Source of the DNA: Psychrobacter ciconiae
GTDB lineage: Bacteria > Pseudomonadota > Gammaproteobacteria > Pseudomonadales > Moraxellaceae
Direction of reading: 5' to 3'
DNA length: 64,000 nucleotides
Assembly (NCBI RefSeq): GCF_904846055.1
Contig: NZ_CAJGYV010000001.1
Location: 1,178,001-1,242,000, forward strand
How positions within the stretch are numbered: the stretch's first letter is position 1; every line of letters begins with the position of its first letter. The notes below the pieces were generated by a model that did not search any database, was not told where the DNA came from, and worked only from the letters and a program-made list of their open reading frames with translations. The position numbers and the translations under genes are program-made. This document shows positions 47,886 through 57,089 of the stretch, in pieces.

Positions 47886-49061
47886 TTAATCAATATAAAC
47901 CACATCAAGCGGCGGGAAGCCATTAAATTCAACCGATGAGTAAGAATTGGTATACGCGCCGGTGGTTAACCAATAAATCCGGTCACCAATTTCAAGCTCT
48001 TCTGGCAACTGATAACCAGCTTCTTCGTACATGATGTCGGTTGAGTCACAAGTAGGGCCTGCCAAAACGACCGTGCCTTCATCGGTGGACGTTTCCATTT
48101 TTGGGGTATAAACCGGATATTTAATCGCCTCGCCAAGCGTTTCAATCAAGCCCTGAAACAGCCCCACATCGGTATAGACCCAGCGCGTCAAATCGGTATC
48201 TGATTTTCGCGAAATCAGCACCACCTCGCTTACCAAAACGCCCGAACCACCAACGAGCGAACGCCCCGGCTCGAGAATAATATCCGGCATATCCTCGTCG
48301 TTATAATCATCAGTCAGATAGCTTTTGATTTCTTCCGCATAAACCTGAATCGGGTTGACCTCGCTGATATAATTGGTCGGAAAACCGCCGCCCAAATTAA
48401 TCATTCGCAGCTTAATGCCTTCTTCATTCAGCATCCAGTCAAACATATATTTAACCTTGGCTAAAGCATCATCCCAAGCTGCCACATCTTTTTGCTGACT
48501 GCCCACGTGAAACGAGATGCCGTACGGGTCAAGACCTAATTCTTTGGCTTGAATGAGCAAATCAATTGCCATATTTGGGTGGCAACCAAACTTTCGTGAT
48601 AACGGCCACTCCGCCGTTTCTGAGCCTTGAACCAAAATTCGCACAAATATTTTTGATTTTGGCGCAAATTTAGCGATATTTTTTAAATCCGCTTCAGAGT
48701 CGGTGGCAAACAAGCGAACACCTTTGTCAAATGCATATTTGACGTGCTCGGCTTTTTTAATGGTATTGCCGTAAGAAATCCGTGAGGCATCAACGCCGCA
48801 ATCAAGAACGCGGTCAAGCTCATAAATGGACGCGCAATCAAAGTTTGAGCCTAAATCGGCAAGTAAATTAATCACTTCAACTGCAGGGCTTGCCTTCATC
48901 GCGTAGTGAATTTTGGCAGTTGGGAACAGCTCAACCATCTCATGATATTTGGTTTTGATTCGGCTTAAATCCACCACCAAAAATGGCGTGGGACGACCTT
49001 CAGCCGCTTTGGTAAATTTTTGCCAGCTGGGGGCATCAAAGTATTGGTCAATTTTAATCAT
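47886..49061 (-). CDS. PLP-dependent ornithine/lysine-type decarboxylase (fold III)
   Basis: The protein (about 391 residues from ATG 49061) has the alanine-racemase-like barrel of eukaryotic-type ornithine decarboxylases: KIHYAMKASPAVEV (PLP lysine), FHVGSQQ, LGGGFPTNY (phosphate loop), EPGRSLVGGSG and the catalytic Cys in GPTCDSTD. Such enzymes make putrescine or cadaverine for polyamine synthesis. Substrate preference between ornithine and lysine cannot be decided by eye. It matches Pseudomonas SpeC-type length. No other polyamine gene is nearby. Confidence 0.88.
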   Translation of the reverse strand: MIKIDQYFDAPSWQKFTKAAEGRPTPFLVVDLSRIKTKYHEMVELFPTAKIHYAMKASPAVEVINLLADLGSNFDCASIYELDRVLDCGVDASRISYGNTIKKAEHVKYAFDKGVRLFATDSEADLKNIAKFAPKSKIFVRILVQGSETAEWPLSRKFGCHPNMAIDLLIQAKELGLDPYGISFHVGSQQKDVAAWDDALAKVKYMFDWMLNEEGIKLRMINLGGGFPTNYISEVNPIQVYAEEIKSYLTDDYNDEDMPDIILEPGRSLVGGSGVLVSEVVLISRKSDTDLTRWVYTDVGLFQGLIETLGEAIKYPVYTPKMETSTDEGTVVLAGPTCDSTDIMYEEAGYQLPEELEIGDRIYWLTTGAYTNSYSSVEFNGFPPLDVVYID

Positions 49062-49175
49062 CGTTATCAAAACCTTTTGGTGGTCATAAAAAAGAAGCCA
49101 AAATCATTAGGTTGCTCAAACTTTAAGCAAAATAATGGGTGAATCATTTAAGGGTTAGGCAACAGTTAAGTGGCG

Positions 49176-49721
49176 TTAGACGGTGACCGGCTGAGCTGCT
49201 TTTGCCTCATCAAGCTTTTCGCGGGCTTTGATGACTTTTTTAACTTTATCGCGCGCCCGTGACTGCTTCAGCCGTGATAAGTAGTCCACAAAAATGACCC
49301 CATTTAAATGGTCCATTTCGTGCTGAATACAAACCGCAAGCAGTCCGGTTGCCTCCATGTCAACTGCCTCGCCGTTTTCATCAAGGGCCTCGATACGCAC
49401 TTTGACTGGTCGCTCAACTTTATCATAAACATCGGGAACAGACAGGCAGCCTTCTTCATAAGGCTGTTTTTCGTCGATCAGCGGCGTGACTTTAGGGTTA
49501 ATAAACACCATCGGCGAATCTTTATCTTCAGACAAGTCCATGACAATCAGCTGAATATGGCGGTCGACTTGAGTTGCCGCAAGACCGATGCCTTGAGCGT
49601 CATACATGGTTTCAAGCATGTCTTTGATTAACGTTTTTACCTGATCATCAACTGCTTTTACCGGCGCGGCAATGGTTCGAAGTCGCGGATCAGGATAGCT
49701 TAAGATAGGAAGTAAGGCCAT
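49176..49721 (-). CDS. def: peptide deformylase
   Basis: Def removes the N-formyl group from new proteins. All three motifs are present: GIGLAATQV (motif 1), EEGCLSVP (motif 2, metal Cys) and QHEMDHLNG (motif 3, HEMDH). ATG at 49721 with AAGG 9 bases upstream is preferred to GTG at 49730. The length of about 181 residues is slightly above E. coli (169). It stands alone, about 40 kb from fmt, its usual operon partner. Confidence 0.95.
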   Translation of the reverse strand: MALLPILSYPDPRLRTIAAPVKAVDDQVKTLIKDMLETMYDAQGIGLAATQVDRHIQLIVMDLSEDKDSPMVFINPKVTPLIDEKQPYEEGCLSVPDVYDKVERPVKVRIEALDENGEAVDMEATGLLAVCIQHEMDHLNGVIFVDYLSRLKQSRARDKVKKVIKAREKLDEAKAAQPVTV

Positions 49722-49890
49722 TTGGCTCACCTTTTTAAATAAAATTGGCGAATTTAATCACAAATCCGCGCTAAAACTTGGCATATTATAAGATAATTGC
49801 GGTCAAAAGTAATGATTATCAATGGTTCGGTACGATATGAAACATTTTTTATAAAAAGCGTATCAGAGCATGGTTTTATTTTATTTCATA

Positions 49891-49921
49891 AAAAAGACCT
49901 TAACTAAATTAAGGTCTTTTT
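49891..49921 (-). terminator. terminator of the GlsB-type gene
   Basis: AAAGACCTTAA and TTAAGGTCTTT pair around CTAAA with flanking A/T runs, 30 bases beyond the stop at 49950 on the minus strand. Confidence 0.8.
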
Positions 49922-49949
49922 GCTTCAAGTAACTTGTTAATCGCTGTTG

Positions 49950-50204
49950 TTACACGTGGCGTTTGTTCATCACAAATTCATAGATGAATAGGAGAATAAT
50001 TGCGCCGATAACAGAGAAAATAAGCCCAGTAAAGCCGCCGTTAGCATCAATGCCAACCATACTTGCTAAGAATCCACCGATCAGTGCCCCAACGATACCT
50101 AAAACAATAGTCATAATCCAGCCCATCGGGTCACTGCCAGGTTTAATCGCTCGAGCAAGCAATCCAGCTACCAGTCCCACGATAATCATCCAAATAAAGC
50201 CCAT
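49950..50204 (-). CDS. GlsB/YeaQ/YmgE-family stress-response membrane protein
   Basis: 84 residues of transglycosylase-associated family: IWMIIVGLVAGLLARAIKPG, then GWIMTIVLGIVGALIGGFL, and a third hydrophobic segment before the KRHV tail. AGGAGA lies 6 bases before the ATG. Members are induced by stress, but their molecular role is unknown. Confidence 0.88.
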   Translation of the reverse strand: MGFIWMIIVGLVAGLLARAIKPGSDPMGWIMTIVLGIVGALIGGFLASMVGIDANGGFTGLIFSVIGAIILLFIYEFVMNKRHV

Positions 50205-50503
50205 AATCTTTCTCCTAAATTTTTTCTAATATTTAATTTTAATGAATCATCTTATTTGATAAGACCATTGTAAAATTAATGATAAGAAAAAAATAAGCGA
50301 AAAATGTTAGCTGTGTAGAGGGTGTGTGAGAAAAAATCGGTAATTGCTACGGCGTGAATAGATTCGGTAAAGGATAGGTTAACAAGGTAGTCGCTTAGAA
50401 AATTGCGTAACGAAATGGCTACTTTGATGACGTGATAAATCAATCTGCTAAAGCAATCAGCGCCAATATTGACTATAGGCGCTGATTAGAATTTTGCAAA
50501 ATC

Positions 50504-51988
50504 TTAAAGATCGTCAGTTACTAAAAGCTGGCTTAACAAGCGCTGATGAATGCCCTCAAAGCCGCCGTTTGACATGATGACAATGGCGTCTCCTGATTGA
50601 GCATGGGCAGCTAAATGCTCAATGATCGCCGCTGTTGAGTTTAACACCAGCTGCTCATTGTCAGTATTTGCGCTCAAAATAGCATCTTTAAGTCCCCATT
50701 CAAGCCCTGCCGGCTCAAACCAAATTGCCGTATCGGCAAGGCTTGCCGACGCTGCCAGCTCGTCTTGGTGGATTCCCATTTTCATGGTATTGCTTCGCGG
50801 CTCAATCACCGCCCAAATTTTGCGAGCGGTTAGTTTTTTCTTAGCGCCATCAAGGGTGGTGGCAATCGCTGTTGGGTGGTGAGCAAAGTCGTCAAACACT
50901 AAGATGTCATTCACGGTGCCGATATGCTCCATTCGGCGCTTGATTCCTGCAAAACTGCTGAGCGCCGCGCAAGCTTTTTCAATACTGACGCCCACATGAA
51001 ACGCGGCGGCAATGGCGACCAAGGCGTTATTGACGTTATGAATGCCGCTCATGCCCCAATTAACGCAACCTTCACCTTCGCCTTGACTGCTGTCTTGTAA
51101 GTTATTTTCACCATTAAACTTAACCAAAAACTGACTGCCATCCTCGCGAATCAATTGAGCTTGCCAATTGCTCGTTGGGTTTTGCTCAAGCGTTGCTGAG
51201 CTGCCAGCGGTCACTTCAGTTCGCCAAACCGGTGTCCAAACGCCTTTGGCAAGCGTGTCCTCAAGGCTTGAGGTTTGGTTTGGCATGATGATTTGCCCGC
51301 AACTTGGAATCATGCGAATCATATGATGAAACTGAGTTTGAATGGCGTTTAAATCCGCAAAAATATCAGCGTGGTCAAATTCAAGGTTGTTTAAAATCGC
51401 CGTTCGTGGTCGATAATGAACGAACTTTGAGCGCTTATCAAAAAACGCCGAATCGTACTCGTCCGCTTCGATGACAAAATAGCCGCTTGAACCATTGCAG
51501 GTGGCAGCGCCCAAATGACTGCTGTGGGCAAAGGCATGTTGCAGGCGCTCATCATCGGTATCAACCAGCGGCACGCCACCGATTAAAAAGCCGCTATCAA
51601 TGCCGGCAAACTGCAAAATCCAAGCCAGCATCGTCGTGGTCGTGGTTTTGCCGTGAGTCCCAGCGACTGCCAAAACGTGCCGCGATTGCAGTACTTCTTC
51701 GGATAAAAACTGCGGTCCTGAAGTGTAACGAATGTTTGAGTTGAGCAAATATTCAATGACCGGCATACCGCGCTTCATGGCATTGCCAACCACCACTAAA
51801 TCAGGCTTTGGCGATAAATGCTCAACCAAATAGCCCTCAAGGATGGAAACGCCCGCGTTTTCAAGCTGGGTTGACATCGGCGGATAAACATTGGCATCCG
51901 AGCCGGTCACCGTATGCCCAAGGCTTCGCGCAAGCAGCGCCAATGACCCCATAAACGTCCCACAAATCCCTAAAATATGAATGTGCAT
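50504..51988 (-). CDS. mpl: UDP-N-acetylmuramate:L-alanyl-gamma-D-glutamyl-meso-diaminopimelate ligase
   Basis: Mpl reattaches recycled murein tripeptide to UDP-MurNAc. The Mur ligase pattern begins MHIHILGICGTFMGSLALLAR and includes the ATP site AGTHGKTTTTTMLAWIL. FVIEADEYDSAFFDKRSKF is characteristic of Mpl, as are DDFAHHPTAI and ALVAIAAA. At 494 residues it is somewhat longer than E. coli (457), with a low-complexity insertion near residue 260. Confidence 0.94.
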   Translation of the reverse strand: MHIHILGICGTFMGSLALLARSLGHTVTGSDANVYPPMSTQLENAGVSILEGYLVEHLSPKPDLVVVGNAMKRGMPVIEYLLNSNIRYTSGPQFLSEEVLQSRHVLAVAGTHGKTTTTTMLAWILQFAGIDSGFLIGGVPLVDTDDERLQHAFAHSSHLGAATCNGSSGYFVIEADEYDSAFFDKRSKFVHYRPRTAILNNLEFDHADIFADLNAIQTQFHHMIRMIPSCGQIIMPNQTSSLEDTLAKGVWTPVWRTEVTAGSSATLEQNPTSNWQAQLIREDGSQFLVKFNGENNLQDSSQGEGEGCVNWGMSGIHNVNNALVAIAAAFHVGVSIEKACAALSSFAGIKRRMEHIGTVNDILVFDDFAHHPTAIATTLDGAKKKLTARKIWAVIEPRSNTMKMGIHQDELAASASLADTAIWFEPAGLEWGLKDAILSANTDNEQLVLNSTAAIIEHLAAHAQSGDAIVIMSNGGFEGIHQRLLSQLLVTDDL

Positions 51989-52077
51989 CAGCGTGACTCA
52001 CTTAAAAAACTGTCAAAATATGGGTCAACATTGTAAAGTAAAGCCCGACTGGCTGCCAATGCAATTCTTCGTCCCAC

Positions 52078-52102
52078 AAAAAAAGCCTGCCTAGAGCAGA
52101 CT
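52078..52102 (-). terminator. terminator of the NlpE-like gene
   Basis: On the minus strand AGTCTGC and GCAGGCT pair (one G-U) around TCTAG and are followed by seven T. Confidence 0.6.
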
Positions 52103-52223
52103 TGATAGGAGTTTTAAGATTAAACGTTTTGGTTAAAAGTTTTGATAAAAATCCTGAAAAAATAAAGAATCCTGAAAAATAAGCTTACTGGTGACCTAGC
52201 CATTAAGTCAGCTTGCCATCACG

Positions 52224-52805
52224 CTATTTTCTAGAAAGGATATAATCGGCGTCCGGCTGTTTGTTTTCATCAAGCATTAACAAATGATTGTCTTGAATTT
52301 CAAACGACTCAAGGGCTTTGTCTTCATAAACGATAATAATTTTATTATCATCTTGCCGGTAGACTCCCGATTGTACAGTTGGCTCTTTAGGCATCTCAGG
52401 CGCTTCAAAGATACTGATTTTGGTCACCGAGCCGTCAGAAAGTAAATTTAAAGTCACGGTCGTGCTTTCGCAAAATGAGCAAGGAACGACCCCTTCATAG
52501 TCGCCGATGAGGGTGGCATGAAGCGTATTGTCATTATTTTTATTATTTATAGCGGCAAGGTCGGTATCATCGATTTTTGCCGCGGCAAGTAGCGATTGAC
52601 CGCCCGTATCAGGCTCGATTTCAGCCGTATCGTTAGCGCTTTTAACTTCTTTTGGCGATTCACTTGGAGCTGCTGACTCTACTTGAGAATCTTGTTTTGC
52701 AGGCTCAATCACCGAAAACGTCGCCGACTGACTGTCACAGCCGCTGACCACCATAGCCAATACCGAAGCAAAGGCTGCTGCTAACAAAGGCTTTTTAACA
52801 GCCAT
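52224..52805 (-). CDS. NlpE-type N-terminal-domain lipoprotein
   Basis: From ATG 52805 the 193-residue protein has a lipoprotein signal ending VVSGC and a low-complexity acidic linker. The folded part begins GDYEGVVPCSFCESTTVTLNL: the conserved Tyr and CxxC of NlpE/copper-resistance N-terminal domains. NlpE senses surface or lipoprotein stress through Cpx in E. coli; here only that fold can be claimed. A longer start to 52898 would put about 31 charged residues before the signal and is rejected. The ribosome-binding site is weak. Confidence 0.78.
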   Translation of the reverse strand: MAVKKPLLAAAFASVLAMVVSGCDSQSATFSVIEPAKQDSQVESAAPSESPKEVKSANDTAEIEPDTGGQSLLAAAKIDDTDLAAINNKNNDNTLHATLIGDYEGVVPCSFCESTTVTLNLLSDGSVTKISIFEAPEMPKEPTVQSGVYRQDDNKIIIVYEDKALESFEIQDNHLLMLDENKQPDADYILSRK

Positions 52806-53205
52806 TGGCAATAAGCTTGAACGGTGATAAGCAAGCTGATCGCTAGAATCCGACCATAAAAAACGAAATTTCATCATAAGCGTCATAACTGTCGTCAATT
52901 AAAACGCAATTAACCCCGTCTCCTTGATGTGATTTAAAAGCGTTTATGAATGAATTGGTTTATTTCATCTGACGTTTAACCTCAAAGTGCCTATCAACAC
53001 TCAAAAAAATAACAAAATATAGGCGCTAATCTTAAAATTGGCATAATGAAAGTCAGAATATAAATAAGCAGAATAATGCGCTTAAGATAACAAACCTTAA
53101 ACTATGAAATGTACGCGTTTTGTTATTGAATGACAGCGTTTTGCAAGCAAGTCATGACGCTATAGTTCACTGATTTTATTAAAATTTTTCTCAAAACTTG
53201 AAAAA
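52806..53205. other. intergenic region NlpE-like / dsbB
   Basis: 400 bases without a supported ORF, RNA gene or repeat. It should hold the promoter for the NlpE-like gene. Confidence 0.35.
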
Positions 53206-53712
53206 CTATCGGAATTTGAAGATTTTCCAAAGTAAAATTATGTGAAGAATAAGTAATATCGAAAAGAAAATCAGCGCCTGCTCAGGAATGCTCAGTCCCA
53301 AAAAGCGCCAGTCAACGGTCGCGCACTCGCCTGAGCCTGACAATACCTCATGAAGCACTTGCTGCAAAGGCAAGGTATTAAGCCAATAGTCAAGCCCCGG
53401 ACCACAAGATGGCACTTGGTCAGCCGGCAAGTGCTGAAGCCAGATGTGGCGCGCGGCAACCCCTACCGACCATACTATTCCGGCAAAGCTTCCCGCCCAA
53501 AGCAGCAATCTTGCCCAAATCGCTTTTGGGTTGACTAGCGCCGCAATCAGCGCAAAACATCCCATCACAATCAAGCCGACCCGCTGAAAGACGCAAAGTG
53601 AGCACGGCGCAAACCCCATAAAACGCTGCAAAAATAATAGCGCAAATCCCATACCAAGAAGGGCGGCAACCGCCAAAATCCAGTTTAAACTGCGGTAAGT
53701 CAATCGGGACAT
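53206..53712 (-). CDS. dsbB: disulfide bond formation protein DsbB
   Basis: DsbB reoxidises DsbA and passes electrons to quinone. The 168-residue protein has four membrane helices. The first periplasmic loop holds APCSLCVFQR (CxxC) and the second has the Cys pair in VPSCGPGLDYW and GSGECATVDWRFLG. WRFLGLSIPEQAL is a family hallmark. It lies 54 bases from gshA on the same strand, so two thiol-redox genes are probably co-transcribed. Confidence 0.93.
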   Translation of the reverse strand: MSRLTYRSLNWILAVAALLGMGFALLFLQRFMGFAPCSLCVFQRVGLIVMGCFALIAALVNPKAIWARLLLWAGSFAGIVWSVGVAARHIWLQHLPADQVPSCGPGLDYWLNTLPLQQVLHEVLSGSGECATVDWRFLGLSIPEQALIFFSILLILHIILLWKIFKFR

Positions 53713-53766
53713 TTAAACTCTCGTTGTCAGTTTTATGAATGGTTTAATTAAGACGTAAAGCTTGCG

Positions 53767-55362
53767 TTACCGGTATTGCTGCAAAAAGTTTTTAAAATCT
53801 TCGGTGTCTGCCGCTTCAAGCTCAGCTTGTTGAAGCACCGACTTTTCAACCAAAACTTCATACTTGGCTTGGTCTTTGGGGCTAAGGGTTTGTTTTAATA
53901 GGCTTTGTTTGTGCTGATTGGCAAGCGTTGCCCCAAGTTGCCACATACCGCCTAAGCGCTTGCTGTCATCGATGACTTGCGCTGAGAGGGTCGAGTCACT
54001 ATGACCGGCTTTACCTTGCATCAAAGCAATCGCCGTTCGATAATCGTTGCCACCGTGATGAGCGTCAAGCAGCGCCGCAAGCGGCTGCATTTGGGTTAAG
54101 TGCGCAAGCATCCAGGCTTGTAAAGGCAGGTCCTTGCCATCGGCTAAAATTTGCAAGCCCTCAAGGCGACCTTGGTTGACCACCCGTTCTACGTTCACGG
54201 CAAGCTCTTCTTCCTCGGCAGGCAGTAGCAGCGGTGAGTCGCTCAGCAAACAATACAGCGCCATCACCTCCAAAAAACAAGCACTGGATAAGCGAATGCC
54301 AATATCACTATACGGATCTAAATCAATCGCGCGAAACTCCACGTAAGCTATCCCGCGCCGCTCTAACGCTTCGGTTGGTGCTTCGCCGCGCTCAGTGATT
54401 TGCTTTGGGCGAATCGGACTATAAAACTCATTTTCAATTTGCAAAATATGGTCGTTAATTTGAATCGGTTCGCCGCGGTCATCTTCAAGCCCTAATGCTT
54501 TAAAGCTGTCATGCGGCGTTTGAATCGCTCGGCGCAGTCCTGCCACATACTCTGGTAAATGGTTGTAGCGAATATCAAGCGACTCTTGAACGCTGTTGGT
54601 GTAGCCAAGCTTGCCCATGCGCAAACTGGTCGCAAATGGCTTGTAATAGGTGCGCTCGTTTAAAAGCTCCAAATCATGATGACGACCTTCAACAAAGCTT
54701 GCACAAACGCTTGGGCTTGCGCCGAGTAAATACAGCACAAGGCTGGTTAAGCGCTTAAAGTTGCGAATCAGCCCCAAATATTTATCGTTTTTAAAATCAG
54801 CAAGCAAATTATCATCTTGGCTACCTTCAGCGTCATTTTGCTTGTTTTCTTCGGCAAGCCAGCGCGAAAATAAATCATCACCAAAGGACAAATTATAATG
54901 CAGCCCTGCAATCGCTTGCATCCGCCGACCGTAGCGAATCCCAAGACCGCTTCGATAAAGGGTTTTTAAACGCCCAGAGTTCGACGAGCCATAATCGGCA
55001 AGCGGAATGTCCTCATCGTTCGCCGATTTCATACACGGCATGGACAATGGCCACATCAACTCATCGTCAGGGAGCGCTTGATAAACCAGCACATGAAGCT
55101 GTCGCAGCATTGCCAGCGTATCTTTTGGCGTGCTTTTAGGCTCGGTGATCAGCTCAAGTAAGTTTTCGGCGTAATCGGTGGTGATAAACGGGTGGGTCAG
55201 CTTTGAGCCAAGCTTTTTGGGGTGAAAGGTCTTTGCCAAATGACCATCCGCCAGTACCCGAAGCCCTTCTTTTTCAATACCGCGCAGCATTCCGGCAAAA
55301 TGATGGGGGGTCAGCCAGTCAGGGCAACTAAATCCAGAAAAATTTGCAACAAAATCACTCAT
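53767..55362 (-). CDS. gshA: glutamate-cysteine ligase (proteobacterial type 1)
   Basis: GshA makes gamma-glutamylcysteine for glutathione. The protein starts with GIEKEGLRV and shows HPFITTDYAENLLELITEP, LMWPLSMPC and YVEFRAIDLDPY, all family landmarks. The 531 residues are typical of the E. coli-type enzyme. It precedes dsbB on the same strand. About 310 bases separate it from the roadblock gene. Confidence 0.95.
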   Translation of the reverse strand: MSDFVANFSGFSCPDWLTPHHFAGMLRGIEKEGLRVLADGHLAKTFHPKKLGSKLTHPFITTDYAENLLELITEPKSTPKDTLAMLRQLHVLVYQALPDDELMWPLSMPCMKSANDEDIPLADYGSSNSGRLKTLYRSGLGIRYGRRMQAIAGLHYNLSFGDDLFSRWLAEENKQNDAEGSQDDNLLADFKNDKYLGLIRNFKRLTSLVLYLLGASPSVCASFVEGRHHDLELLNERTYYKPFATSLRMGKLGYTNSVQESLDIRYNHLPEYVAGLRRAIQTPHDSFKALGLEDDRGEPIQINDHILQIENEFYSPIRPKQITERGEAPTEALERRGIAYVEFRAIDLDPYSDIGIRLSSACFLEVMALYCLLSDSPLLLPAEEEELAVNVERVVNQGRLEGLQILADGKDLPLQAWMLAHLTQMQPLAALLDAHHGGNDYRTAIALMQGKAGHSDSTLSAQVIDDSKRLGGMWQLGATLANQHKQSLLKQTLSPKDQAKYEVLVEKSVLQQAELEAADTEDFKNFLQQYR

Positions 55363-55602
55363 AATATTGGCAACTGTTCATTATTATTGTCAAGCAAGGT
55401 CGACATTGGCGCCAAACGCTGCTTAAAAAAGGGGAAGAATGGGCTAAGTTTATCCCAAAGCCTTCGGAAACACCACGCGCGATTACAAATTGCGTAACCT
55501 TTGCTTAGACTGACTTTAGCGGCTTTAGCCATTGCGGATACTGGATTTAGGACGCCTTAATACTTGGTCGCTTTTTAGCCTAAATTACCTCGCCGCCCCA
55601 TG

Positions 55603-55633
55603 AAAAAAGCACCTACCATGACGGTAGATGCTT
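55603..55633 (-). terminator. terminator of the roadblock-domain gene
   Basis: On the minus strand AGCATCTACC and GGTAGGTGCT pair (one G-U) and are followed by TTTTTT. It lies in the 308-base gap between that gene and gshA, in which I see nothing else. Confidence 0.75.
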
Positions 55634-55670
55634 ATGATAAAAAGTCATATCAACATAATATTTACAGAAA

Positions 55671-56027
55671 TTATGAAAAATCAAGCTCAGTTTCAAAGCT
55701 TTTTAGGTTATGGCGCGCCATAGCAAGGTTTGATTTTTGACGGTCTAAAATCAAGTATAAAAATAAGTTATTATTACGAACCAATGGGCGCAGTAAGTGG
55801 TACTGCTTGCTCAAAGTAATCAAGATATCTTCAATATTTTCATCAAGACCAAGCGCGTCAGCTACTTTACGCTTAGCGCGAATCACTTCAGTGTTTCCGG
55901 CAGCGGCAAGCTCTAAATCGATGCCAGTACCAAGGGTCGCTAAAGCAAGACCAGATTCGCTATCCACCAACGCGGCGGCAACAAAGCCGTCGATTTCATT
56001 TAAAGGGTCAAGAGATAATTTTGCCAT
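55671..56027 (-). CDS. roadblock/LC7-like domain protein
   Basis: From ATG 56027 (AAGGA 8 bases upstream) the 118-residue protein begins [22 protein letters not shown] and continues with SGLALATLG and a helix-strand pattern to the end. This is the profilin-like roadblock/LC7 pattern of bacterial MglB-like or regulatory proteins. Partner and function are unknown, and no small GTPase gene is nearby. Confidence 0.72.
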   Translation of the reverse strand: MAKLSLDPLNEIDGFVAAALVDSESGLALATLGTGIDLELAAAGNTEVIRAKRKVADALGLDENIEDILITLSKQYHLLRPLVRNNNLFLYLILDRQKSNLAMARHNLKSFETELDFS

Positions 56028-56481
56028 GGGACAAGTCCTTTTATAAGTTCGATTTTGGCTTAGCTTTAAAATTAATGTTAAGCCAAGGATAAGTCGTCGC
56101 AACTTGTCAGCAAAGAGTTAACATTGCATTTTAAACAATAGAGCGGTGATAAATGACTGCCAAAATTGCTTAAAATCACGATGAAACACGGTAAGCTTGC
56201 AAATTACGCCTAAATCAGCAGCAAAAATTAACGGTAAATTATCACGTCGTTATTGAGTCAAAGCTTCATCTGACCGTTTAGCATTGATATCAACTTAGTA
56301 TTGCTATGAACGATTAATTTTTTTATTAATATTGCTGGCTTGATGGACTTTATATTTAACCACAACTAAAGAATTAAACAAGTATAAAAGCGATTAAATG
56401 CGCTTTGGCTCGTTTAATCGGTCAAAAAAGGCAAATTATCGAATGCTGACAGCAGCAACAATGCTGAATTAGGGTCAAAAA
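56028..56481. other. intergenic region erpA / roadblock gene
   Basis: 454 AT-rich bases. I find no ORF with a ribosome-binding site, no tRNA and no clear terminator for erpA. Confidence 0.35.
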
Positions 56482-56856
56482 TTAAATAGAAAACGATGAG
56501 CCGCAGCCGCAAGTGGTGGTGGCGTTCGGGTTTTGAACGACAAAGCGCGCGCCTTCTAAGCCTTCGACATAATCGACCGTTGAGCCTTGCAAGTACTGAT
56601 AGCTGAGCGAGTCAACGACTAAGGTGACATCGCCATTTTGAAAGTCGGCATCGTCTTCATCGACCTCGTTGGCAAAGTTAAAGCCGTACGAAAACCCAGA
56701 GCAGCCGCCGCCGGTCACGTAAACGCGAAGCATTAAGTCATCATCGCCTTCTTCTTCGCGAAGCCTTCGCACTTTTTGAGCCGCGCTGTTGGTTAGATTC
56801 AAGGCGGTTGGGTCAAGCTGTTCGGTGGGATTAAATACGGCGGCTGGTGCGGTCAT
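56482..56856 (-). CDS. erpA: iron-sulfur cluster insertion protein ErpA
   Basis: ErpA is an A-type carrier that delivers Fe-S clusters to apo-proteins such as IspG/IspH. The three conserved cysteines are in [10 protein letters not shown] and at the C-terminal [15 protein letters not shown]-like [11 protein letters not shown] and [23 protein letters not shown] fit ErpA. The 124 residues are normal; the N-terminal 20 are variable. Confidence 0.93.
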   Translation of the reverse strand: MTAPAAVFNPTEQLDPTALNLTNSAAQKVRRLREEEGDDDLMLRVYVTGGGCSGFSYGFNFANEVDEDDADFQNGDVTLVVDSLSYQYLQGSTVDYVEGLEGARFVVQNPNATTTCGCGSSFSI

Positions 56857-57089
56857 GATTACCTCAAAATATCAATCAGAGCATAACTGCCCGATGGTCA
56901 ATCGTTAGTATAGCATAATTGGGTCAGATTTTATTTTGTCAAGGGGATGATTGCCTATTGCTGGCGCGTTTGAAATAATAGCGCTCAATGGTGTTGAAAT
57001 CAGCTTTGTTGACCGTTTTGGCAGTTGGCTTTTTTAGCTTGAGCTTTAACAAAGCTGATTTTGACCGTCACTTTTTAAAAGATGAATTT

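Noticed and set aside
56988-57089. N-terminal hydrophobic extension of the ABC-F gene
   Set aside because: ABC-F proteins start at the first ABC domain; MIEFKEVAVRRDG at 57090 fits the family.
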